Shown here: piece after piece, positions 1 through 5,090 of the stretch
Position numbering within the stretch: position 1 is the first letter of the stretch
Layout: every line of letters starts with the position of its first letter
NCBI GenBank assembly: GCA_002373975.1
Contig: DFKZ01000127.1
Span: 1-14,761, forward strand
Source of the DNA: Lachnospiraceae bacterium UBA3632
GTDB lineage: Bacteria > Bacillota > Clostridia > Lachnospirales > Lachnospiraceae
DNA: 14,761 nucleotides
Reading direction: 5' to 3'
Translations under genes and position numbers: made by a program
The notes under the pieces: generated by a model
The model's input: only the letters and a program-made list of their open reading frames with translations
Database searches by the model: none
Told to the model about the DNA's origin: nothing

Positions 1-9
1 ATAAACCAT
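1..9 (-). CDS. Start of toxin gene paired with the RelB/DinJ antitoxin (partial)
   Basis: Only three codons (ATG GTT TAT, reading M-V-Y) lie inside the window before the edge. The ATG begins three bases after the TAA stop of the antitoxin, which is the usual antitoxin-toxin arrangement. By position it should be the RelE/YafQ-type mRNA-cleaving toxin, but no toxin sequence is visible, so the identity is inferred from the neighbour alone. Confidence 0.4.
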
Positions 10-12
10 AGT

Positions 13-309
13 TTAACCCCTCTTCCGATCTGCTCTGGTTGCAGATATTTCAGCATTGATCTCTTCAAGGGTCATTTCTGGCTTATCAGACGCTTCTTCT
101 CGCAAAGCATTAAACGCTGCTCTAAAATCTTCCCGCTTATTTGTTTCTGGCAAAACGGCATCAAAAGGAAGTCCTCTTACCTGTTTGCTTTTTTTCATGA
201 ACATACGAAAAGCAGTAGGAAGATCCATACCAAGCTGCTCATAAATATCTGCCACATCTTGTTTTAATGCCTTATCTGCTCTGAATTGGATCAGTACCTG
301 TTCAGCCAT
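13..309 (-). CDS. RelB/DinJ-family antitoxin
   Basis: This 98-aa protein has the features of RelB/DinJ antitoxins. The N-terminal ~50 residues resemble a ribbon-helix-helix DNA-binding module, including the stretch DLPTAFRMFMKKSKQ and then GLPFD. A charged C-terminal tail would wrap the toxin. Family members neutralise a RelE/YafQ ribonuclease and repress their own operon. The start is supported by a strong ribosome site (AAAGGAG about 8 bases upstream). The gene is first in an operon whose second gene runs off the left edge. A near-perfect promoter lies at 371-399, and an imperfect palindrome in the leader (CACA-N5-TGTG around 337-349) is a candidate autoregulatory operator. Family assignment is confident; the partner toxin cannot be verified here. 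Confidence 0.85.
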   Translation of the reverse strand: MAEQVLIQFRADKALKQDVADIYEQLGMDLPTAFRMFMKKSKQVRGLPFDAVLPETNKREDFRAAFNALREEASDKPEMTLEEINAEISATRADRKRG

Positions 310-370
310 AAAATCATCTCCTTTATAATCTCATGCACAATATATGTGTTTATTAGTTGTTTGTAATATT

Positions 371-399
371 ATTATAACCAGAAGACTAAAATATATCAA
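371..399 (-). promoter_or_regulatory. Sigma-A promoter of the RelB/DinJ operon
   Basis: On the minus strand, TTGATA (394-399) and a perfect TATAAT (371-376) are separated by 17 bases. Transcription would start near 364, giving a leader of about 55 bases. A T-rich 7-bp repeat tract sits directly upstream of the -35 box and could act as an UP element. Confidence 0.8.
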
Positions 400-401
400 C
401 A

Positions 402-429
402 AGAAAATAGAAAATAGAAAATAGAAAAA
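402..429. repeat. 7-bp tandem repeat (AGAAAAT x3 plus AGAAAAA)
   Basis: Three exact AGAAAAT units and one degenerate unit run from 402 to 429. They fill the space between the antitoxin promoter's -35 box and the upstream terminator. On the transcribed strand this is a periodic T-rich tract at the UP-element position. Copy-number slippage here would move or alter that element. Confidence 0.75.
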
Positions 430-458
430 CCCCACCAGATAATTTCATCCAGTAGGGT
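425..458 (-). terminator. Rho-independent terminator, copy 1 of a 45-bp repeat
   Basis: On the minus strand the arms at 447-458 and 429-440 form a 12-bp stem with three G-U wobbles and a 6-base loop, followed by five T's. In plus-strand RNA the wobble positions become mismatches, so the element works only for minus-strand transcripts. No intact gene ends just upstream of it. The same sequence with one change recurs at 4613-4657. Confidence 0.75.
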
Positions 459-469
459 CTGTCAAAATC

Positions 470-800
470 CTACAGCACTTCTCACGCAGTCATCGCGCTC
501 ACAGAGGACTACTCCGGTTTAATTACTCTCTAACAACTACACTTTTATGGTACTAAATAAGACCCAGAAGAATTAACTCTTCTGAGCCTTATATGCACAA
601 TTCGGATAAACGGTACGCCTGTACCGCATGAGCGGTACAAGCGATTCGCACCAACGGTGCGCTATCCGCTTTTACGTTTGTTTCCCAAAAAGTACCGCAA
701 ATCCCATTCAAGCCTTGTAGCAATCCGACAGAGTACATTTGAATTTTCCTCTTCTACTGCTCATAGGAGATTTGGCGGCAGATTTTCTGAGTTATTCTCA
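470..800. other. Gene-free stretch with nested palindromes
   Basis: No convincing gene is seen. An imperfect hairpin with AGAAGA/TCTTCT arms lies around 567-590. From 603 to 668 an outer 6-bp stem (CGGATA/TATCCG) encloses several GC-rich hairpins. CGGTAC/GTACCG (611-616/621-626) competes with an 8-bp TGTACCGC/GCGGTACA pair (620-627/632-639). A further stem, CGCACC/GGTGCG, lies at 647-652/656-661. The rest, 670-800, shows nothing recognisable. Confidence 0.6.
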
Positions 801-834
801 AAAAAATAACGGCTCCCGATTTTTTCGGAAGCCG
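801..834 (-). terminator. Terminator of the XRE-ATPase-TOPRIM operon
   Basis: Minus-strand reading gives a 10-bp stem (arms 825-834 and 810-819, one G-U pair), a 5-base loop and then a TTATTTTTTT tail. It lies 14 bases after the TOPRIM gene's stop, so it closes that operon. Confidence 0.9.
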
Positions 835-847
835 CATCACTCTCTTC

Positions 848-1573
848 TTATATTTCTATCAATTGCTCAAAGCATTCACGCAGTACCTCTGACTTTTCCC
901 ATTCAACGCTCTGGATCTGTTCGTTCATGAGCTTAAAAACCTTTTCAGGATACTGGATTGCCCATGTCACGCCTAGATGAGCCTTTATTTCCTTGCGCCT
1001 GCCATCTATATACTTTGAAGCCACGGGTTTCATTTCTTCTACAAACTCACCCGCTTTTTTTACAATAACTGCATCATATGGATCTTCAGCTATCGAATCC
1101 ATCATGAGTGTTTCCAATGCCCCCTGATGTTCTGTAGGAATAACCACGAGAAGCGCATCTATCATCTGGTCCATCTCATATGCATCCTTGTAGGCATTAC
1201 TGATCCATTCGTTATTGCGCATCGTTGTCACAACCGGTTTTAACACAGAGGATGCATGCGCTTCAACTGACAGTACTTCTTTTTCATCTCTGTCAAGAAC
1301 CAAAGCGATCCGCGAAAAAGCACCCGCATCCACAATTGGCCTCAGGATTTTGCTTTTAAAGAACGCTCCAACCTTATCCTTACCACCGACCGCACAGATT
1401 AGCAGCCTATCCTCATCTTTTTGATACCAGTTAGCAGACTGCTCAAAGGTATCTGTTTTGATAGCGATATCCGCAGGTCCTTTTTCGCAGAATTTCCAAC
1501 CAGCCACCTTATCCAGATAATAGCTCAGGAGAATAGCATCGGTCTCTCCCTCGCATAAAATGATCTTATTCAT
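848..1573 (-). CDS. TOPRIM-domain protein (DUF3226-like), partner of the AAA ATPase
   Basis: This 241-aa protein carries the TOPRIM signature. The N-terminal CEGETDA motif (residues 7-13) supplies the catalytic glutamate, a glycine-rich turn AVGGKDKV follows at 61-68, and the acidic metal-binding motif LVLDRDE is at 91-97. TOPRIM domains cut or nick nucleic acid with Mg2+. The rest is mostly helical with no clear domain. Its ATG overlaps the stop of the upstream ATPase by 4 bases (ATGA), so the two are translationally coupled. A split ATPase plus TOPRIM pair is the layout of two-gene OLD/PARIS-like anti-phage systems, where the TOPRIM protein is the effector released by the ATPase sensor. That role is inference; the TOPRIM fold is read from the motifs. 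The gene ends just before a strong terminator. Confidence 0.85.
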   Translation of the reverse strand: MNKIILCEGETDAILLSYYLDKVAGWKFCEKGPADIAIKTDTFEQSANWYQKDEDRLLICAVGGKDKVGAFFKSKILRPIVDAGAFSRIALVLDRDEKEVLSVEAHASSVLKPVVTTMRNNEWISNAYKDAYEMDQMIDALLVVIPTEHQGALETLMMDSIAEDPYDAVIVKKAGEFVEEMKPVASKYIDGRRKEIKAHLGVTWAIQYPEKVFKLMNEQIQSVEWEKSEVLRECFEQLIEI

Positions 1574-2667
1574 AGGCGCACCTCAAATCCAAAGGCTTCT
1601 CTATTCTCATACACCTCACGTCCGGAAAGCACCCTGGAATAAGAAGCATCTGAAACCCTCTTGATAGTACAAACACAGATATCATCAGAACTATCCTGCT
1701 CATCATAATCCTGTGTGGCGAGAAGTCCATCAATCGCCTCTATGCTATGCGTTGTGATGAAAACCTGCACATTAAAAGTCTTGCATGCCTTTACGATAAA
1801 TCTTAGAACATCATCAAAATACTTCTTATGGATAGCGGTCTCCACCTCATCTATCAAAAGGATCCCGTCGGCAGCCTGGGCTATCGCATTGGCAAGTGCC
1901 AGAACTTTTTTGATACCGTCTCCGTATGAAGAGATCGGCATATCTCCAAGTGTCTTATGTCTGATGTACTCTACCGGGCGGTTCCCGATATCACTCTTGA
2001 AGATCATGATATCTTCGATGTCTGGATCAAACAGCTGCAGCGCTTTCACGCAGATTTGCTTATAGGATTCATTCTTCAGTATCCTGCTGATGATACTGCC
2101 TTTCAGATGCTCAAAAGGTGCCACATAAATGATATTAAAGCGATCCTTATCGGATGTGGGTGTTCCGGTCACACTAGAATACTGATTTACACTGACCTTA
2201 TTCACCTTTTCTTCGTCACCATAGACAAGACATATATCGCCCTCAAACACCTCTGCCTCGATCTCACCAGAAGGCAGATCTGATGTACGGAGTTTTCCGA
2301 CAGATAACTCTTTCGTGTCGAGCATAACCCTGTCTTTTTTTCCCTTCAGATCAAAGGATATATCCTTGTCATTGCATATCCCGGATATGGATATCTCACA
2401 CTCTCCGTCCTTTTCCCTCGGAAACATGCAGATAAAATTATCAAAAATGGAATTAGCATTATTGACCGCGATACTATCCCTGAGTCTCGAAACCCTGTAA
2501 ACATTCGCTAGGTTACCGGAAGTACGGAGCAACTGAACCGCCTCCAGCACACTTGTCTTTCCGCAGTTATTATCACCGACAACAAGATTCACGTTCTTTA
2601 GCTCGTCGATCTTCAGAGCCTTTATTCCTCTATACCGGTCAATCTGTAATCTTCTCAAATAAGCCAT
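1570..2667 (-). CDS. OLD/PARIS-like AAA family ATPase
   Basis: The 365-aa protein is a complete ABC/SMC-like AAA ATPase. Walker A is GDNNCGKTS (31-39), the ABC signature-like SSYGDGIKK is at 246-254, Walker B is ILLIDEVE (269-276) and the switch histidine is in ITTHS (304-308). The N-terminal LRRLQIDRYRGIKAL is typical of AAA_15/AAA_21 proteins related to OLD and RecF. No nuclease domain is fused; the TOPRIM part is encoded separately by the next gene. In PARIS, AriA (ATPase) precedes AriB (TOPRIM), the same order as here. The ATPase is therefore a likely sensor holding the effector. It shares one base with the end of the upstream XRE gene, indicating one transcript. Substrate and trigger are not visible in the sequence. 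Confidence 0.9.
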   Translation of the reverse strand: MAYLRRLQIDRYRGIKALKIDELKNVNLVVGDNNCGKTSVLEAVQLLRTSGNLANVYRVSRLRDSIAVNNANSIFDNFICMFPREKDGECEISISGICNDKDISFDLKGKKDRVMLDTKELSVGKLRTSDLPSGEIEAEVFEGDICLVYGDEEKVNKVSVNQYSSVTGTPTSDKDRFNIIYVAPFEHLKGSIISRILKNESYKQICVKALQLFDPDIEDIMIFKSDIGNRPVEYIRHKTLGDMPISSYGDGIKKVLALANAIAQAADGILLIDEVETAIHKKYFDDVLRFIVKACKTFNVQVFITTHSIEAIDGLLATQDYDEQDSSDDICVCTIKRVSDASYSRVLSGREVYENREAFGFEVRL

Positions 2668-2972
2668 TACTCTACCTCCCGTCCGACAAATTCAACAATC
2701 AGTCGCATTCCAAGTGCATCCGCGATTTTTTTCAGAGACTCGATCGTCGGCTTGGACGTGCCCTTTTCCAAATTGCTGATATTGGCCTGCGTTATACCGC
2801 ATTTTGCCGCAAGTTCTTTCTGTGTCATATGGCTGTCATGTCTGAACTGGATGATCATATCCCTTATTTCCTTGAAGATATCATAATCATCAGGAGCTTC
2901 CGACACGACCTCATCTTCATTTATTCGAATATTCCCGAGATTTTCATCAAGAAACTTTTGGAAATCACTCAT
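2667..2972 (-). CDS. XRE-family HTH regulator leading the ATPase/TOPRIM operon
   Basis: The protein is 101 aa when started at 2972. A Cro/C1-type helix-turn-helix spans roughly residues 49-88 (MTQKELAAKCGITQANISNLEKG), followed by a short strand-forming tail (RLIVEFVG) typical of HigA-like antitoxin/repressor proteins. The N-terminal ~35 residues are acidic. I chose the ATG at 2972 because GGAGG lies 8 bases upstream; an in-frame ATG at 3020 would overlap the promoter and has no ribosome site. The gene overlaps the ATPase by one base. It probably represses its own operon, and AT-rich palindromes at 3024-3047 are candidate operators. Many relatives pair with a HigB/RelE toxin, but none is present here. 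Confidence 0.9.
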   Translation of the reverse strand: MSDFQKFLDENLGNIRINEDEVVSEAPDDYDIFKEIRDMIIQFRHDSHMTQKELAAKCGITQANISNLEKGTSKPTIESLKKIADALGMRLIVEFVGREVE

Positions 2973-2991
2973 GGCATACACCTCCATACAT

Positions 2992-3020
2992 AGATTAACA
3001 TGGAAGTACTTGTATGTCAA
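2992..3020 (-). promoter_or_regulatory. Promoter of the XRE-ATPase-TOPRIM operon
   Basis: A consensus TTGACA (3015-3020) lies 17 bases from a weaker -10, TAATCT (2992-2997), which is preceded by an extended TGn. Transcription would begin near 2985, leaving only a very short leader that still contains the GGAGG ribosome site. Confidence 0.6.
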
Positions 3021-3023
3021 GGA

Positions 3024-3047
3024 AAATATATTGTACGAAATATATTT
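3024..3047. promoter_or_regulatory. Candidate XRE operator
   Basis: Two AAATATATT(T) palindromes (3024-3032 and 3038-3047) flank a GTACG centre directly upstream of the -35 box. Position and symmetry fit an autoregulatory site for the XRE protein. No binding is demonstrated. Confidence 0.4.
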
Positions 3048-3102
3048 ATCTCTAAAATTATATCGCTCTCGATATATTCATGCCTGAGTGATAAGCTAAT
3101 GC

Positions 3103-3146
3103 AAAAATACAGCTACCCATCACCCTCGATAGACAGCTGTATTTTT
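3103..3146 (-). terminator. Terminator after the SocA-type gene (bidirectional)
   Basis: A perfect 12-bp inverted repeat (arms 3103-3114 and 3135-3146) with a 20-base loop has A/T tails built into the arms. It could work in either direction. On the minus strand it would end transcription from the gene that stops at 3351. Confidence 0.65.
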
Positions 3147-3181
3147 AAGATTGTAGTACAGTTTTGCATCTTCAAATGCTC

Positions 3182-3209
3182 CTTTCTCGTGTTTTTTACT
3201 ACGAGAAAG
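3182..3209. repeat. 9-bp perfect inverted repeat
   Basis: CTTTCTCGT (3182-3190) and ACGAGAAAG (3201-3209) flank a 10-base T-rich loop. It lies between the terminator at 3103-3146 and the repeat array at 3220. It may be a second weak terminator or a protein site; its function is unknown. Confidence 0.5.
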
Positions 3210-3219
3210 ACTATACACC

Positions 3220-3302
3220 ATACCGGCGTCCGAATGGAGTATACCGTTAAACCGAATTGCCTATACCGTTTGTAGCGAAACACTCATACCGGTCAAGCGA
3301 AT
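3220..3302. repeat. Iteron-like array of four ATACCG-N5/6-CGAA repeats
   Basis: Four directly repeated units begin at 3220, 3241, 3263 and 3286. Each has ATACCG followed after 5 or 6 bases by CGAA (CCGAAT, CCGAAT, GCGAAA, GCGAAT). The pitch is 21-23 bp, about two helical turns, so all units face the same side of the DNA. This is the pattern of a cooperative protein-binding array. The rest of the gene-free stretch 2973-3350 holds only the promoter, operator and hairpins listed separately. Confidence 0.65.
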
Positions 3303-3350
3303 TTTGCACCTTATAACCTGACTCTATAAATCTGATAAAGCTGTTATTGA

Positions 3351-4361
3351 TTATGATGCCTTACCAAGCATATCATGAATATATGTCCGCAAGCCATCCT
3401 CCGTATCTATCCCATATTTTTTGTTTATCAGGGTATAATACTTCATGATCCTCTCTTTAGGCAGAAGCTCACTGGAAGGAATGCTGTCGGCATATCCTTT
3501 TCTCGCTTCCATCCACGGATCCTCATTATGAGTAATCCTTTCCAACGCCTTTCCGCCATACATCCCGAACGTGTTCACAACAAGGTCGATCACCCGCTTC
3601 TCGTCATCCGTCAGGGCATCCTCTGTCCCTTCCAGAAGTGCGAATCGCGCGTCATCGATCGGATTATATTTGAAATCCCGGAACAACTCATATACCTCCG
3701 GATAGACCGGGCCGTGTACCCACGCCCTGCAGTCCTCTTCAAAGATCGGTCTTCCATACAATGCGGAATACACACCCTGGATAAAGTAAAGCAACTTCTG
3801 AAGCATGAGAGGCGTTACCTCTTCCAGCTTTTCAAAGATATATGCGATCACCCGGAGCATCTTATCTGATACGGAAAACAGGCTCTCTATGCTTTCTGCC
3901 GCGGCAAAAGCTTTTCTGTAAGCCGCATCTGTCAGCTTCTCCCTGTTTTCCATGAGCTTCTGCTTCATGTATGCCGGGGATGAAAGCGCTACTTTCATGA
4001 TATCTGAATACTCTTTGGAAGGCACCTGCCCTTCCAGGTATCTCGGAATCGTCACCTCTCCGAACCCAAGCGCCAAGGACAACGGAGCCTTTCCGATCTT
4101 ATATATCTTCATGAGCTTTTCGATATCGTCAATCGATACAAGGCCCTCTGCCGCCCTGTACTGCTCATCGATTTCCTGAACATTCTTATCAATAAGACCC
4201 GGAATGTTCATTTCCTCCCCGCATTCTGCGCAAACAGCCACAGTAATTGCAAAGGTATATTCCTTATCCCTTATATTCTTTACGATGTCCTTCTTCTGCA
4301 AAAGGTACTCGGTCTCTTTCCTGCACTCTATGCAGAAATCTCTTCTTCCCTTCTCTGTCAT
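3351..4361 (-). CDS. MqsA/SocA (Panacea-domain) antitoxin-like protein
   Basis: Three parts are visible in this 336-aa protein. An N-terminal YgiT/MqsA-type zinc finger has C10-x2-C13 and C44-x2-C47. A HTH of the MqsA kind lies around 76-125 (GKAPLSLALGFGEVTIPRYL). The C-terminal SocA/Panacea domain lies around 165-290 (LQKLLYFIQGVYSALYGRP, RAWVHGPVYPEVY, HNEDPWMEAR). Panacea proteins are antitoxins that neutralise varied toxins and often repress their own operon. I start at ATG 4361, where AGGTGA sits 5 bases upstream; a GTG at 4370 is also in frame but lacks a ribosome site. The short upstream ORF in the toxin position appears truncated, so this antitoxin may be orphaned. Stop codon context and the terminator at 3103-3146 define its end. 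Confidence 0.85.
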   Translation of the reverse strand: MTEKGRRDFCIECRKETEYLLQKKDIVKNIRDKEYTFAITVAVCAECGEEMNIPGLIDKNVQEIDEQYRAAEGLVSIDDIEKLMKIYKIGKAPLSLALGFGEVTIPRYLEGQVPSKEYSDIMKVALSSPAYMKQKLMENREKLTDAAYRKAFAAAESIESLFSVSDKMLRVIAYIFEKLEEVTPLMLQKLLYFIQGVYSALYGRPIFEEDCRAWVHGPVYPEVYELFRDFKYNPIDDARFALLEGTEDALTDDEKRVIDLVVNTFGMYGGKALERITHNEDPWMEARKGYADSIPSSELLPKERIMKYYTLINKKYGIDTEDGLRTYIHDMLGKAS

Positions 4362-4366
4362 AATGG

Positions 4367-4519
4367 TCACCTCTGATTTGCCTCGTCGATAACATAATCC
4401 AGAAACAGATTGATATTATCCCGACGTCTGGCATTCCTGTCAAGCCTATAATTGTCCTTTTCAACAGCATCCTTCACCCCGGAAAGATACTTCTCTATAT
4501 CTTTCTGATCTATGTTCAA
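4367..4519 (-). pseudogene. Probable truncated MqsR-like toxin
   Basis: The ORF ends six bases before the antitoxin ATG. I place its start at TTG 4519, which has a GGGGGA ribosome site 7-8 bases upstream, giving 50 aa. In-frame ATGs at 4567/4570 (66-67 aa) lie at or upstream of the predicted transcription start and lack a ribosome site. The sequence DIEKYLSGVKDAVEKDNYRL followed by DNINLFLDYVID resembles, from memory, the N-terminal half of Clostridial MqsR-like toxins. The ~50 residues that would complete that domain are missing, and the stop runs directly into the antitoxin's ribosome site. This suggests an internal deletion that removed toxicity. It could instead be a genuinely short protein. 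Confidence 0.45.
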
Positions 4520-4571
4520 TGCTTTATCCCCCGAAGAGTATATGATGTATTTTTCTATTTTTTCCATCATC

Positions 4572-4600
4572 AGTATAACTCTATGATTGCTTTTTGTCAA
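4572..4600 (-). promoter_or_regulatory. Promoter of the truncated toxin/SocA antitoxin operon
   Basis: Consensus TTGACA (4595-4600), a 17-base spacer and TATACT (4572-4577) lie on the minus strand, just after the terminator at 4613-4646. The predicted start is near 4565, which argues for the TTG start of the first gene. Confidence 0.8.
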
Positions 4601-4612
4601 TATCCCATCATC

Positions 4613-4646
4613 AAAAACCCCACCAGATGATTTCATCCAGTAGGGT
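4613..4646 (-). terminator. Rho-independent terminator, copy 2 of the 45-bp repeat
   Basis: A 12-bp stem (arms 4635-4646 and 4617-4628, with three G-U pairs in minus-strand RNA) is followed by TTTTT. The shared sequence runs 4613-4657, matching 425-469 at 44 of 45 positions. It lies just after the stop of the truncated YunG copy. Confidence 0.8.
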
Positions 4647-4678
4647 CTGTCAAAATCATATTGCCACTTCCAAAACAA

Positions 4679-4846
4679 TCAAAGTGTTCTATTTCGGGGC
4701 GCACAGGTATCGGCACACCAAAGCTCCGCCAGAATATCGTAAAGCTCCTTCGGATTTTTGATCAGCTTGTATTTCTCATCTACAGGTGAAGCATCTGCCG
4801 TTTCCCATCCGAAGAAACAATTATTATGAGTCATAGTATCTTTCAT
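4679..4846 (-). pseudogene. Truncated duplicate of the YunG-family gene
   Basis: The first ~50 codons match the gene at 12937-13422. The DNA at 4695-4867 aligns with 13271-13443 (constant offset 8576) with three mismatches over 173 bases, and weaker similarity continues to 4876. The copy keeps the start codon, the upstream spacer and the last codons of the neighbouring 53-aa membrane protein gene (KDRIQG-stop). After CADTCAPR it diverges to N-R-T-L and a TGA at 4679. It lacks the conserved Cys, His and Asp of the intact protein, so it should be non-functional. The near identity indicates a recent duplication. Residue 9 is Asn here and Tyr in the intact gene. Confidence 0.85.
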
Positions 4847-4903
4847 ACATCTTCCCTATCCCTGAATACGATCCTTATAGAAGGCGAAAAAATAATAAAG
4901 ATA

Positions 4904-4953
4904 TTAAAAAGAAAACACCTGCCGCCTCCCAAATAAGGGGGAAACGTAGGTGT
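4904..4953 (-). terminator. Orphan terminator-like hairpin
   Basis: ACACCT/AGGTGT arms (4915-4920 and 4948-4953) enclose an inner C-rich/G-rich stem (4925-4930 with 4937-4941). Minus-strand RNA is then followed by TTTTCTTTTT. No intact minus-strand gene ends directly upstream, so it may be left over from a lost gene. Confidence 0.6.
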
Positions 4954-5003
4954 ATCTTTAATTATTCTATATCGAATTATTTAAAAAATGTCAATAGGTA
5001 ATC

Positions 5004-5033
5004 AACGTTCAATCGAAAGATTGGGCGTTTTTT
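5004..5033 (+). terminator. Plus-strand terminator without a gene
   Basis: An 11-bp stem (5004-5014/5019-5029) with a GAAA tetraloop is followed by a run of T's. Two G-U pairs exist only in plus-strand RNA, so it is a plus-strand terminator. No plus-strand gene precedes it, which suggests that a gene was lost to the left. Confidence 0.65.
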
Positions 5034-5049
5034 ATATGTGGCAGAGAAG

Positions 5050-5085
5050 GTTGAACGCCCCTCCAAATTTGGAGGGGCGTATTTG
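5050..5085. repeat. 36-bp palindromic repeat, left copy
   Basis: The core 5055-5080 is a perfect 26-bp palindrome (ACGCCCCTCC, AAATTT, GGAGGGGCGT) that forms a strong hairpin. It starts 6 bases after the GH2 stop on the minus strand and could serve as its terminator, although no T-run follows. A second copy in the same orientation is at 6934-6969. Confidence 0.8.
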
Positions 5086-5090
5086 GAAAT

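Noticed and set aside
603..668. tRNA-like cloverleaf reading of the nested palindromes
   Set aside because: No anticodon arm, T-loop or acceptor pattern; the outer stem is 6 bp and the inner stems are mutually exclusive.
3220..3302. CRISPR array
   Set aside because: The repeats are ~17 bp and degenerate with only 4-6 bases between them; there are no spacers and no cas genes.
3375..3869. 164-codon plus-strand open frame opposite the SocA-type gene
   Set aside because: Antisense shadow; the minus strand encodes recognisable zinc-finger and Panacea motifs.
4568..4678. N-terminal extension of the truncated toxin ORF through the 45-bp repeat
   Set aside because: The extension translates a terminator hairpin and the promoter, so it is not coding.
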